In this document: piece after piece, positions 1 to 8,197 of the stretch
Position numbering within the stretch: position 1 is the first letter of the stretch
Layout: every line of letters starts with the position of its first letter
NCBI GenBank assembly: GCA_000440235.1
Contig: ALKQ01000017.1
Location: 1 to 64,000, forward strand
Reading direction: 5' to 3'
DNA length: 64,000 bases
From: Streptococcus suis 10581
GTDB lineage: Bacteria; Bacillota; Bacilli; Lactobacillales; Streptococcaceae
Program-made: the position numbers and the translations under genes
Notes under the pieces: model-generated
The model's database searches: none
Seen by the model: only the letters and a program-made list of their open reading frames with translations
Told to the model about the DNA's origin: nothing

Positions 1-10
1 GAAAATTATC

Positions 11-59
11 TAAATTGAACATTTCCTTTCATAAGTGATAGTTAGGCGGGTTCAATTTA
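11..59. repeat. 10-bp perfect inverted repeat at window edge
   Basis: TAAATTGAAC at 11-20 is mirrored exactly by GTTCAATTTA at 50-59, with a 29-nt loop. It lies just past the stop of the LURP-one gene. No clear T-run follows the second arm on the minus strand, so it is not a classic terminator. Nothing else is visible in positions 1-92. Confidence 0.4.
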
Positions 60-92
60 ACGGACCAGTTAAACTGAAGGATTATTTCACGA

Positions 93-578
93 TTAATTCG
101 ATGCATCTTCCATCATTTCGATGTAGTCAATTGCGACCACTAAGGAAATGACCAAATCTGCATAGGAGTCCTCCAATACAGTAACGGAGTAATGAGAAGT
201 TAAATGAAAGAGTTCTTTGGAGATTTCAGCTACGAGCATACCATCTGGTCTTTTCAAGCGAAAATCCAAATCCCAGATATTTCCGTCTAGGATTAAACCT
301 AGATTTTCCACAGTATAGCGATCCTTGAAAAAAGTAAATTCCTTTTGCAAGTAGAAAGAATGACCATCTGCCATATCAATGGTAAATTGGGGCAGGAAGG
401 TCAAAAACTTCTTAGTAATCTGACAAACTTCCCCACCTCTGGAATTGGTCACGATAAATCGTTTTGGAATTTCGAGGAAAGAGCCTTCCACTTGATAAGC
501 AAGATCCCCAAAACTATCACGAATATCAAATTTTTCACCACCAAAGGTAAAGCGCTGTTTTACTTGAAATTGCTTCAT
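93..578 (-). CDS. LURP-one-related (DUF567/YxjI-like) family protein
   Basis: A 161-residue protein of the LURP-one-related fold, a tubby-like beta barrel. The basis is the family pattern: an N-terminal F-(x)-V-K-(x)-R-F-(x)-F segment, alternating short beta strands, and phrases such as IWDLDFRLKRPDG and YTVTV-like strands near the end. No signal peptide or membrane span is visible and the biochemical role is unknown. The ATG at 578 is chosen because GGAGG lies 5 nt upstream of it; a TTG four codons earlier would fall inside that ribosome site. It is the first gene after an alanine T-box leader, which is odd because the product is not a synthetase, transporter or biosynthetic enzyme. Family call moderately sure, function not. 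Confidence 0.7.
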   Translation of the reverse strand: MKQFQVKQRFTFGGEKFDIRDSFGDLAYQVEGSFLEIPKRFIVTNSRGGEVCQITKKFLTFLPQFTIDMADGHSFYLQKEFTFFKDRYTVENLGLILDGNIWDLDFRLKRPDGMLVAEISKELFHLTSHYSVTVLEDSYADLVISLVVAIDYIEMMEDASN

Positions 579-599
579 GATAACCTCCAAAAAAATAAC

Positions 600-927
600 A
601 AGAAATCAAACGAAGGGCGAAAAACCGCGGTACCACCTTCATTCAATGACTTGTCATTCTCATTTCATAACCTATATTCACAAGTGAAGCACTCGTATAT
701 AAGAGATAGCATTTCGCTAATCAAAGCAGTTTTTAAGGTAATACGACTGTATTTTGAAAAAAACTAACGATGAGTAACTGAAAAACTAGACTTAGATAGA
801 AGTACTAAACTATGAATACAGGTTCTCATATTCAATTGTTCTATTAAGTAGCAAGATACTTGGCCTAGATGGCTCGCAACAACCGCCAATTTTCTGAACT
901 AAGTAATCAAGTATCTATTCTTAATAG
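600..927 (-). promoter_or_regulatory. Alanine-specific T-box riboswitch
   Basis: Read on the minus strand, the leader has all main T-box parts. Stem I is closed by CTATTAAG (920-927) with CTTAATAG (841-848) and AGATACTTG (908-916) with CAAGTATCT (854-862). The distal loop contains GGTTGTTGCGAGCC. The specifier bulge reads T-GCT-A, with GCU at 850-852, an alanine codon. The conserved T-box AAGGTGGTACCGCGG lies at 625-639. A competing terminator closes with CGCCCTTCG and a T-rich run before position 590. Known role of the family: uncharged tRNA pairs with specifier and T-box and allows readthrough. The gene directly downstream is the LURP-one protein. alaS would be the expected target; it is not in this window and may lie to the left. 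Confidence 0.88.
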
Positions 928-939
928 GTAAAACGTCAA

Positions 940-1941
940 TTATTGACCTGAAGAACTAGAAGATTCTGTTGTAGAAGAAGAACTTTCAGTCGACGAAGAG
1001 CTACTTTCCGTTGATGAAGAACTGCTTTCTTCTGTTGTCACATATTGTGAAAGAAGATTTTGGAAAGCACTGTCTTTAACCTTAACGTTTGCTTTTTGGA
1101 GCGCTTCTTTCAGTACAGTAGCAACAAATGTTGAATCACTTTGCTTTTGCGCCAAAATAATCTCTTTCAACTTATCTTTATAGTCTTCCCAGTTGGCAGA
1201 TTTTTCTGACTTCGCTTCTAATTTTACAACATAGTAGCTAGTTGTATAAGTTGTCATATCTACTACTGAAATAACGGATGCCCCTACTTGGCCTGCATCC
1301 AAAGCAAAGACCGCGTTTTGAACTTCTGTAGGAACAGTTGTTGAAGTTGAATCGAATTTTACTTCTCCTCCATTGTCTTTTGTAGCAGTATCCGTAGAAT
1401 TGTCTTTTGCCAATTGAGCAAAATCTGCACCTTCAGCTTGTGCTGCAGCTAAAACTTCTTTTGCCTTAGCTTCGTCTGTCAATTTGATGATACGTGCAGT
1501 CACTTCTGGTGTATAGGCATCATAAGCTGCCTTGTAGTTCTCATCAGTCAATTCCTTTTCAGCAGCCTGTTTTACAGCATACTCAACTAATTTATTAGTA
1601 CGGATTTGTTCTTTGTAAGTTTCTTGAGTCAAGCCAGCTGAAGAAAGAGCTGTTGCAAATGAATCACCATATTGCTCTGCCATTTTGTCATAAGCCTCAT
1701 CGACTTCTTTTGCAGTCACTTTGTCACCATACTGGTCTTCAAATACATCACTAATAATCATTGACAATAGAACTTGTTGAGCTTGAGAGTTTGTTTTTAC
1801 CTTCTCATAAAACTCAGACACAGTAATCGTATTGCCTTTCATCGTAATGATATCTTTATCAGCTGCATTGGAACAAGCAGCGAGCGTTACTGCAGCAAAG
1901 AGTGTTACTGCACCCGCGAGAATTTTTTTAGTTTGCTTCAT
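940..1941 (-). CDS. prsA: Foldase lipoprotein PrsA (peptidyl-prolyl isomerase)
   Basis: A 333-residue extracytoplasmic lipoprotein that helps secreted proteins fold outside the membrane. The N-terminus is a lipoprotein signal with lipobox LAAC, Cys23 being the predicted lipidated residue. The PrsA N-domain covers about residues 25-140. A parvulin-type rotamase domain covers about 145-245 (ARIIKLTDEAKAKEVL, then GADFAQLAKDNSTD, and FALDAGQVG). The last 30 or so residues are a low-complexity tail of repeated E-S-S-S-S-S-T units. The family is well known in streptococci, next to an O-methyltransferase and pepF as here. No terminator separates it from the T-box leader downstream. Confidence 0.95.
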   Translation of the reverse strand: MKQTKKILAGAVTLFAAVTLAACSNAADKDIITMKGNTITVSEFYEKVKTNSQAQQVLLSMIISDVFEDQYGDKVTAKEVDEAYDKMAEQYGDSFATALSSAGLTQETYKEQIRTNKLVEYAVKQAAEKELTDENYKAAYDAYTPEVTARIIKLTDEAKAKEVLAAAQAEGADFAQLAKDNSTDTATKDNGGEVKFDSTSTTVPTEVQNAVFALDAGQVGASVISVVDMTTYTTSYYVVKLEAKSEKSANWEDYKDKLKEIILAQKQSDSTFVATVLKEALQKANVKVKDSAFQNLLSQYVTTEESSSSSTESSSSSTESSSSTTESSSSSGQ

Positions 1942-2003
1942 TTAAAGACTCTCTCCTTTTTTTCGTTAACCCTTTCATTATAACACAAAAGCTTAAAAAC
2001 TTC

Positions 2004-2768
2004 TTAAATTTCTGTATGTTTTAAGTCAACATTTTCCCTATTTTTCCTCAACATAAGGAGACCGTCACTCATGGAAACAAGACTAGCAGTCACATCTGGA
2101 TTATCCAAAGTCGCATCGAATAAACGTTGCAATCCCTTATAAATAGTGCGCTGCCCTCTTCTGACATCCTTGATGTCTTTGGCAACATCTCCTCCTTGGA
2201 AGATGTCATCCAAAATGATTAGACCGCCTACTTTGACCTTTTTCAAGACTTCTGGTAAAAATACAATATATTTTGATTTAGCAGAATCCATGAAAACAAA
2301 ATCGTATGCGTCATCTGGTAAAGTCGGAAGAATGTCCATGGCTTCCCCTTCCAGCAATTCAATCTGCTGGCGCTGATCATATTTGGCAAAGTTTTCCTTT
2401 GCAAAGCCAATCATTTCTTCATTTCGATCAATCGTTGTAATCTTCGAATGTGGGCTATTGTCAGCCATCAATAACGCAGAAAAGCCAATAGCAGTTCCAA
2501 TTTCTAAAATCCGTTTAGGTTGGAGTGTCTGCATCAGCAAGCGGAAATAAGCTACCGTTTCGTGAGGGATAACTGGAATATTTTCTTGACGAGCAAACTC
2601 TTCCAGTTCTTTCAAAAAACCTGTATTTTGCGCCTGACGTGTTCGCATAAAATCCACAATTTCTTCCTTGACAACCGGACGGCGCATATTGTGATTTGCG
2701 TTTTTACTATATGATTCGACCATAGAGTCCATTATATCATAAGCCGACAAGATTTTCTTCCTCAACAC
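2004..2768 (-). CDS. SAM-dependent O-methyltransferase (class I, COMT-like)
   Basis: A cytosolic methyltransferase of the caffeoyl-CoA/catechol O-methyltransferase type. Motif I is ILEIGTAIGFSALLMAD; the metal/SAM-binding region reads DFVFMDSAKSKY, followed by GGLIILDDIFQGG. The substrate is unknown. The frame is open from a GTG at 2768, but no ribosome site precedes it, and a TATAAT-like element lies at about 2733-2738 inside this extension. The real start may be the ATG of MDSMVESYSK or of MVESYSKNANHNMRRP about 12-16 codons in. It precedes prsA in the same direction with a 60-nt gap, and the pair is conserved in streptococci. Confidence 0.88.
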   Translation of the reverse strand: MLRKKILSAYDIMDSMVESYSKNANHNMRRPVVKEEIVDFMRTRQAQNTGFLKELEEFARQENIPVIPHETVAYFRLLMQTLQPKRILEIGTAIGFSALLMADNSPHSKITTIDRNEEMIGFAKENFAKYDQRQQIELLEGEAMDILPTLPDDAYDFVFMDSAKSKYIVFLPEVLKKVKVGGLIILDDIFQGGDVAKDIKDVRRGQRTIYKGLQRLFDATLDNPDVTASLVSMSDGLLMLRKNRENVDLKHTEI

Positions 2769-2797
2769 GCTAAAAGGTAGGTTTCCCCACCTTTTCT

Positions 2798-3346
2798 TTA
2801 CATATTTTGGGCGTAATCAATTCGATACCCTAAATTTCCAGCTAGTTCTTGAAGTCGAACAAAAGTCGCTTGCTTACTGAAAAAGAGATAGTAACTATCC
2901 GTGTCCATATCTACTGCCCCTAGACAAAAGTTTTCATCAAGATATTTGCTATCAACAACTCTTGCCCATTCTGAAATAGAGGCAGCTGGATTTAATCCAT
3001 CTGAATCCAATTTGAGAGAAATCCCTGCATTGCGGACTTGATGAAGCCGGTCAAAAAAGTAGATAAAATCTTCAAGATTATCTTTATAATCACGCACACA
3101 AATATAATTAAAATGCTCTAGTAATTTTATCAAGATTAACCAAAGATTGTCCTTTTCAGACTCCCCAACACGGTCCAAGAAATCATCGAATGAATCTGGT
3201 TCTAAGATGCGTTCAATAGAGTCTAGAATCTGATTCGGATCACTAGCAAAAACCACATCCCTAAGTTGAAGAAATAGCTCCCTGTCACCATTTGACATGA
3301 GGTCTGCAAGTTCAAAAATGTCCTGTAGTTGTTCTTCCGTTAACAT
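2798..3346 (-). CDS. Uncharacterised protein, DUF6630-like
   Basis: A 182-residue acidic, soluble protein with no signal peptide or membrane span. It has a helical N-terminal half and a segment DNLWLILIKLLEHFNYICV that resembles DUF6630 proteins of Firmicutes (remembered similarity, not searched). The C-terminal half carries LDSDGLNPAASISEWARVVD and a stretch of alternating hydrophobic residues. The gene lies 10 nt downstream of a two-span membrane protein gene and is probably in the pepF transcription unit. No function can be assigned. Confidence 0.6.
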   Translation of the reverse strand: MLTEEQLQDIFELADLMSNGDRELFLQLRDVVFASDPNQILDSIERILEPDSFDDFLDRVGESEKDNLWLILIKLLEHFNYICVRDYKDNLEDFIYFFDRLHQVRNAGISLKLDSDGLNPAASISEWARVVDSKYLDENFCLGAVDMDTDSYYLFFSKQATFVRLQELAGNLGYRIDYAQNM

Positions 3347-3356
3347 AATACCTCCA

Positions 3357-3803
3357 TTATGAATTTGAAAAATCCCATCTTATATGCGGTGCTACTTGCT
3401 CTACAAAATGGTAAATATCATTAAAATCTGCACCATCAAGCTTATTCAAATTGACGACTGCAAGTAGCGCTCCCTTATTTCCTACGATTCGCAAACGTTT
3501 CGACTGATAGCCACGATAGACAGGAGAAACCATGTATCGAATCTCCGCAATCTCTTCTAACGAATAGCGCTGATAATCTCCTCCTGCTTTGCTTTGATAT
3601 TCTAAATACTGCTCATTCAAGACAAAGACAGCTCCCTGTTTGCGCAAGAAATAAGCATATAATGCTGACGGAATATTCAGCAATAAATAACACAATCCTG
3701 AAACCACTGCTGGTTCCGGCTTTGTCATTAAGCCAATTCCAATCAAGATCAAACCAATACTGACTGCAACTGGTACCACAATCGAACGTTTATAGGAAAT
3801 CAT
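3357..3803 (-). CDS. Small membrane protein with cytosolic PH-like tail
   Basis: A 148-residue protein with two closely spaced transmembrane segments (about residues 8-30 and 34-53), then a soluble tail with FVLNEQYLEYQSK and RLRIVGNKGALLAVV, reminiscent of bacterial PH-like or YcxB-type membrane proteins. The ATG at 3803 is chosen because it falls 1 nt after the pepF stop (TAATATG), which suggests translational coupling. A TTG further up would overlap pepF by 23 nt. Function unknown. Confidence 0.65.
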   Translation of the reverse strand: MISYKRSIVVPVAVSIGLILIGIGLMTKPEPAVVSGLCYLLLNIPSALYAYFLRKQGAVFVLNEQYLEYQSKAGGDYQRYSLEEIAEIRYMVSPVYRGYQSKRLRIVGNKGALLAVVNLNKLDGADFNDIYHFVEQVAPHIRWDFSNS

Positions 3804-3804
3804 A

Positions 3805-5607
3805 TTAGAGGTGCACACCTTTCTCAACGAGAGCTTCTAATTCTTCCAAACGAGCTTCAAATACCTTGAAAGCATCATTGAGGTAATCTTCCTTGGTCAT
3901 GTCTACACCTGCTTTGGCAATGACATTGAGGGAATAATCTGAGCTACCAGCCTTCAAGTAGTTGAGATAGTTTTCTTTATCTTCTGGACTACCATTGACA
4001 ATCTTGTTTGCTAGAGCTGATGCTGCTGCGAAACCTGTCGCATACTGATAGACATAGAAATTGTAATAGAAGTGTGGAATACGAGCCCACTCAAACTGGA
4101 TTTCTGGATTTTCTTCTGCAGAAAGTCCGTAGTATTTCTCGTTTGTCTGACCATACAATTCATTGAGGAAATCAGCCGTCAAGACCTGACCTTCCTGGTC
4201 TGCCTTGTAAATCGCTTGCTCAAACTCGGCAAATTGGGTCTGGCGGAAGACTGTACCACGGAAACCATCTAGGTAATGATTTAGAATAGCAAAGCGTTCC
4301 TTGTCATCTTCTACTTCTGCCAAGAGTTTTTCTGTCAAAAGATTTTCATTGGTCGTTGAAGCAATTTCAGCCAAGAATAGGGAATAATGTCCATAGACAT
4401 AAGGTTGAGTCTTACGAGTCAACATAGAATGAAGTGAGTGGCCTGTTTCATGGATAAGAGTGTACATGTTATCCAAGTTATCCTGCCAGTTGAGAAGCAT
4501 GAAGGCGTTGGTGTCGTAGGCACCTCCTGAGTATGCTCCTGAGCGTTTTCCTTCATTAACATGGACATCAATCCAGCGGTTTTCGAAGGCTTCTTTTACA
4601 ATAGCCGAATACTCCTCACCGAAAATTTCCAAGGTTTCTTGGCATTTTTTGAGAGCATCTTCATAAGAAATCTTGGTACTGAAATCTGACAATGGTGTGT
4701 ACATATCGTACATCTTCAAGTCATCAATACCCAGGAGTTTCTTACGCAAATTGATGTAACGGTGCAAGAGCGGAAGGTGCTTGTTGACTGCCGCCACTAA
4801 TGTATCGTAAACGGATTCTGGAATGAAATTAGCTGCAAGTGATGCGTGGCGGGCTGAATCGTACTTCCGCAAACGAGCTTTCAGGTTATTGACCTTGACA
4901 TTAGACTGCAAAGTCTTAGCATAGGTATGCTGGAACTGTTCGTAGGTACCGTACATAGCCTCATATGCTTCTTGGCGGACGTCACGGTTTTTAGACTCCA
5001 TAAAGTGAATGTAGTTACCGTGTGAAAGGGGCACCAAGTGACCATCCTCATCTGCGATTTCTGGGAAACGCAGGCTGGCATTGTCCAAGACTGAGAAAGT
5101 TTCAGCAGGTGATTCGAAAATCTCGCTGGTCGCTGCCAATACTTCTTCCACCTCTTGTGACAGGACATGGTCCTTAGCCGCTAAAAGTTTTTCAAATTGG
5201 TGACTGTACTGAACAAGAGCTGGCTCCTCTGCCTTAAAGGCTTCCAACTGCTCTTCAGTAATGGCCATAAATTCAGGCTCATAGAAGGCAAAAGCCTGTG
5301 AAAAGACCGAATACAAGCCCATGGCTTTAGCTTGAAATTCCTGGTATTTGCCTTCACGAGTATCTTGGTCGTTCTTCATAGACGCATAGACATAGAGTTT
5401 TTCAATGCGACGCATAAGACCAAGTTGCGTTTCGCTGATTGTCAAAAGGCTCTTCGCTGAGTCGAGCAAGTGACCTGCAAATTCTTTTGTTTTTTCAGTT
5501 TCAGCTTGTAAATCTGCAAGTTCTGCTTCCCAGGCTTCATCTGTTGGGAAAATAGTGGTCAAGTCCCACTGGTATTTTTCTTCAATTTCGTAACGTTGTT
5601 TAGACAT
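3805..5607 (-). CDS. pepF: Oligoendopeptidase F (M3 metallopeptidase)
   Basis: A 600-residue cytosolic zinc peptidase that cleaves short peptides. The zinc motif HETGH is near residue 385 with downstream glutamate context (EIASTTNEN), as in the M3B family. The length matches PepF/PepB of streptococci. The start ATG is preceded by GGAGG-like sequence at about 5614-5618. A stem-loop at 5646-5672 lies between coiA and this gene, so it probably has its own promoter; TAGAAT preceded by TG is visible near 5630. Neighbours coiA (upstream) and prsA (downstream) are the usual streptococcal context. Confidence 0.95.
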   Translation of the reverse strand: MSKQRYEIEEKYQWDLTTIFPTDEAWEAELADLQAETEKTKEFAGHLLDSAKSLLTISETQLGLMRRIEKLYVYASMKNDQDTREGKYQEFQAKAMGLYSVFSQAFAFYEPEFMAITEEQLEAFKAEEPALVQYSHQFEKLLAAKDHVLSQEVEEVLAATSEIFESPAETFSVLDNASLRFPEIADEDGHLVPLSHGNYIHFMESKNRDVRQEAYEAMYGTYEQFQHTYAKTLQSNVKVNNLKARLRKYDSARHASLAANFIPESVYDTLVAAVNKHLPLLHRYINLRKKLLGIDDLKMYDMYTPLSDFSTKISYEDALKKCQETLEIFGEEYSAIVKEAFENRWIDVHVNEGKRSGAYSGGAYDTNAFMLLNWQDNLDNMYTLIHETGHSLHSMLTRKTQPYVYGHYSLFLAEIASTTNENLLTEKLLAEVEDDKERFAILNHYLDGFRGTVFRQTQFAEFEQAIYKADQEGQVLTADFLNELYGQTNEKYYGLSAEENPEIQFEWARIPHFYYNFYVYQYATGFAAASALANKIVNGSPEDKENYLNYLKAGSSDYSLNVIAKAGVDMTKEDYLNDAFKVFEARLEELEALVEKGVHL

Positions 5608-5637
5608 AATTAATCCTCCGTATCCTTTATTCTAACA

Positions 5638-5672
5638 TAAAAAATCCCCTCTTTCCATAGGAAAGTGAGGGC
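5638..5672 (-). terminator. Probable terminator between coiA and pepF
   Basis: On the minus strand CTTTCC-TAT-GGAAAG forms the inner stem. A weaker CCCT/GGGG outer stem follows, with the run ATTTTTTAT after it. It would end transcription coming from coiA before the pepF start. Confidence 0.65.
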
Positions 5673-5714
5673 TTATTGGTTACTATTCAACTGGAAAATA
5701 GTTTTTGGCATTCG

Positions 5715-5807
5715 CTATAGCAAGTCGCCACTAGGATAATAAAGTCTACAACCCTCACCAACAGTAGCATGACTAACATAAAATAACGAGCATATTTTCA
5801 AAAGCAA
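5715..5807 (-). CDS. Possible 30-residue peptide gene between coiA and pepF
   Basis: A TTG at 5807 lies 6 nt after a perfect GGAGGTG ribosome site (5814-5820) and opens a frame of 30 codons ending with TAG. The product would begin MLLKICSLFYVSHATVG and end with CRLYYPSGDLL: a hydrophobic start and a polar, tyrosine-containing end. It follows coiA by 28 nt and precedes a terminator, so it would be transcribed with coiA. No homologue is recognised. The strong ribosome site is the only positive evidence. The alternative is degenerate non-coding sequence. Confidence 0.2.
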   Translation of the reverse strand: MLLKICSLFYVSHATVGEGCRLYYPSGDLL

Positions 5808-5835
5808 TATATACACCTCCATCAGCTATCTCTAT

Positions 5836-6777
5836 TTACATTGGTTTTCTATAAATTATAGGTGGATATAGAACCTGTTTCTGCTTGTCTTCAATACTGT
5901 CGTAATACTGGTCAAAATCCTGATAGACTGGACTTAAATCTTTTTGTATTTGGGCAAAGCCAATGGCAGAGCGGGGTAGACGGATGTGGGGATACCATTC
6001 TTCTGCCGTCTTTGTCAGCAAATTCTCCCCTCGGCTATAAGACTCTGCCTGTAGGGCTAACCAATTGGGGGATTTGTAATAAAGCTGTTGAGCAATGTAG
6101 CGAGGCAAATCCCTATCTAACGGGCAAGTAAGATGCGATAAAGCTTGCTTGGCAAATGGCAGACGCAAGATTTCCAATAAATTTCCCTCACCAAATGGAA
6201 AAACCTTTGTCAGACAGTGGACCTTACCTCGTAAGTCTTCATGAATAAGGTAACGAAGACGCAATTCTTTTTTCTCATCATCCAATTCCCAGAGGTAAAA
6301 ACCCATGTTCATACTAAAAGAGAGAAATTGCTTGTGTAATTTGCTTAATCTTTCTTTTAACCATAGGCCTTTTCCCAACAGCCAGAGAACCTGAAGACCA
6401 GCTTCATGATAGGCTTGCGTCCTTACCTGCAAACGAGAAATGGGTAGACTGGAACACTGTACTTCCAAGGCTAAACGATCATTGACAAATAAATCAGCGA
6501 CCTGCCCTATACTAGGCAGGCATTTTTCAAGTTCAACTTGTTCGTCATTGATTAACCAACTGTACAGACAAGACTTAAGGGACAGGTGCTGGACCGACTC
6601 ATTCTCGGAAAAGTATGTGCAGTCCCGCAGGGTTACGTGGGCAAAGTGCGAACGCAGAACTTTTCCGGATTTGTATCGGACCAGTCCTCCACAACCTGGA
6701 CAGCAAAAGCGACCTTGCGGCGCAGGATTTTCCAAGACATTAAAAACTTGCCCATCTTCATCAAGTGCAACTAACAT
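5836..6777 (-). CDS. coiA: Competence protein CoiA
   Basis: A 313-residue protein of the CoiA family, needed for handling incoming single-stranded DNA during natural transformation. The N-terminus has a zinc-finger-like RFCCPGCGGLVRY and HFAHV. A nuclease-like core follows with VADLFVNDRLALEVQCSSL (the D...E-x-Q pattern of a PD-(D/E)XK fold) and SRLQVRTQAYHEAGLQVLWLLG. The ATG at 6777 has AAAGGAGG 5 nt upstream; the frame is open further up but without a ribosome site. In streptococci coiA is a late competence gene; no cin-box was identified here with confidence. It lies immediately beyond the metG-remnant boundary of the ATPase-HNH cassette. Confidence 0.92.
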   Translation of the reverse strand: MLVALDEDGQVFNVLENPAPQGRFCCPGCGGLVRYKSGKVLRSHFAHVTLRDCTYFSENESVQHLSLKSCLYSWLINDEQVELEKCLPSIGQVADLFVNDRLALEVQCSSLPISRLQVRTQAYHEAGLQVLWLLGKGLWLKERLSKLHKQFLSFSMNMGFYLWELDDEKKELRLRYLIHEDLRGKVHCLTKVFPFGEGNLLEILRLPFAKQALSHLTCPLDRDLPRYIAQQLYYKSPNWLALQAESYSRGENLLTKTAEEWYPHIRLPRSAIGFAQIQKDLSPVYQDFDQYYDSIEDKQKQVLYPPIIYRKPM

Positions 6778-6802
6778 AAAACCTCCTTTCTTTATTAGTT
6801 CG

Positions 6803-6831
6803 CAAAAAAACACCCAGCTGAGCTGAGTGTT
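6803..6831 (-). terminator. Terminator after the metG remnant
   Basis: AACACCCAGCT (6809-6819) faces AGCTGAGTGTT (6821-6831); on the minus strand the hairpin is followed by seven T residues. It differs in sequence from the terminator after the intact metG. It is probably the original metG terminator of this chromosome, now serving the HNH gene. Confidence 0.8.
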
Positions 6832-6837
6832 GTGAAT

Positions 6838-6949
6838 TTACCCAATCTGACTGCCGTTTGGCACTGATGGGTCTACTGTTAAGAGTGTTAAACTGTCACC
6901 ATGTTCGGCTGAGAGGATCATGCCCTGGCTGAGCAAGCCCATCATCTTA
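6838..6949 (-). pseudogene. Duplicated 3' end of metG (boundary repeat)
   Basis: A 112-bp copy of the last 37 codons and stop of metG, matching 10524-10635 with 7 mismatches by hand alignment (about 94% identity). The encoded end [16 protein letters not shown] and [17 protein letters not shown] is intact, with a GDS/DGN swap relative to the real gene. It has no start and no upstream metG sequence. It begins 4 nt after the stop of the HNH gene. With the 3' end of intact metG it forms a direct repeat flanking the two-gene cassette, marking the insertion boundaries. Confidence 0.9.
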
Positions 6950-6952
6950 TTT

Positions 6953-8167
6953 TTACACTAAAATACTTAGGCACTTTTCCTTGAATCCATCAAAACTCCG
7001 AGCTTCACTAAAGTACAAATCAAAAATTGATAAAATAGTTTCATACATTTTATCTGACACTACTTCATTACTTGGTTTTTGAAGTTTATAATTCACAAAA
7101 TTTCTTTTCAAATGATTAAAATACAGTGTGAAATCGTCATGATATTCATACATTAAATTTTCTATCCACTCAAGATATTCCTCAATGCTTGACCGATCTT
7201 GACCAAGCTTCAATTGATCAAGAAAATCATTTTTCTCGAAAACTAAAGAATCTATATTAAGCTGTTTTTGTTTAACTACATCATAGAATTGATCAATGTG
7301 CATCCGATCATTTTCAAAAGCATCAGTTAATGTTTCACAAATTAGTTTTCCAAAATAATTTTGATCGAGCCAGCCTTCTTCAAGACTATATTTTTCAGAA
7401 TAATCATTTCGCATCTTTTCGATATATTGAACTAATACATTTTTTGACAAGGGCAAAATAAGTTGCTTAGCAAGAACTGAAATCATTCTATTATATTCGA
7501 TATTTATTCTGTTTTGATAAGTCTGAATAATATTATAAATATTAATAAAATTTTTTACCATCGCCACATCATCAGAGTCATTCTCATCCTCACTAGGTGG
7601 GACTAATTTCATTTCCCAAGTTTCCATCTCAGAATTATACATAAAACGTAATAATAAGTAATTCTCTATATCGACCTTTCCCTTAAACTCCTCTTCAAAA
7701 TATGGATTGACCTCTCTGTCTCTTGCTGATTTTGAAGCTTTGTTGTGCTTATTTGTATTACACTCTGCACAGCATTTTACCAAATTTATCGGCAGTATTG
7801 CAAACTGATACTTCCCTTTACTTCCTTTAGGGATAATATGTTCTAATGTTACTTTAGTTGTAAAAGTTCCTTCACATATAGGACAGATTGAATTATTATG
7901 TACATTATTAGTAGTTGGAAATTTTGCAAAGCATTTTTCTCGCAGTGTTCCATATAGCACTTCTAAATTGGATTCATTAGCACATACAGGTAATCTCTCA
8001 TTGTATGTCTGAATCAAGTGTAATTGAGTTGACTTTTGTCTGTACTCCTCATCCAACTTCTCTAAGTAGCTAATCCAACTTTCTCGTCCATCTCGTATTT
8101 GCTTTTTCCAGTCTTTTGTCGCATTTTCAGTAACTATTGTATCTAGTATCTCTCGAACACTAGGCAA
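6953..8167 (-). CDS. HNH endonuclease, PtuB-like partner of ATPase
   Basis: A protein of about 404 residues with a zinc-supported HNH nuclease core: CPICEGTF near residue 93, [11 protein letters not shown] near 106 (the catalytic histidine region), [13 protein letters not shown] near 128-138. The pattern CxxC...H...N...CxxC is typical of HNH proteins that pair with an ATPase in Septu and in retron-associated nuclease modules. The C-terminal 260 residues are helical and unrecognised. Its frame directly follows the ATPase stop, 30 nt away, so they form one operon. The start is problematic: the only standard codon is TTG at 8167, with no ribosome site at proper distance, although the open frame runs up to 8194. 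A defence role is inference. Confidence 0.75.
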   Translation of the reverse strand: MPSVREILDTIVTENATKDWKKQIRDGRESWISYLEKLDEEYRQKSTQLHLIQTYNERLPVCANESNLEVLYGTLREKCFAKFPTTNNVHNNSICPICEGTFTTKVTLEHIIPKGSKGKYQFAILPINLVKCCAECNTNKHNKASKSARDREVNPYFEEEFKGKVDIENYLLLRFMYNSEMETWEMKLVPPSEDENDSDDVAMVKNFINIYNIIQTYQNRINIEYNRMISVLAKQLILPLSKNVLVQYIEKMRNDYSEKYSLEEGWLDQNYFGKLICETLTDAFENDRMHIDQFYDVVKQKQLNIDSLVFEKNDFLDQLKLGQDRSSIEEYLEWIENLMYEYHDDFTLYFNHLKRNFVNYKLQKPSNEVVSDKMYETILSIFDLYFSEARSFDGFKEKCLSILV

Positions 8168-8197
8168 TCCATCTTTATCTACAAATTTGATAAGTCA

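Noticed and set aside
1..31. Start of a further minus-strand gene (ATG at 22 reading M-F-N-L-D-N-F)
   Set aside because: Only seven codons lie in the window and the AAAGGA site is too close to the ATG; nothing can be concluded.
345..767. Plus-strand open frame of 140 codons over the T-box and LURP-one gene
   Set aside because: It runs antisense to an RNA regulator with clear structure, has no ribosome site and its codons look random.
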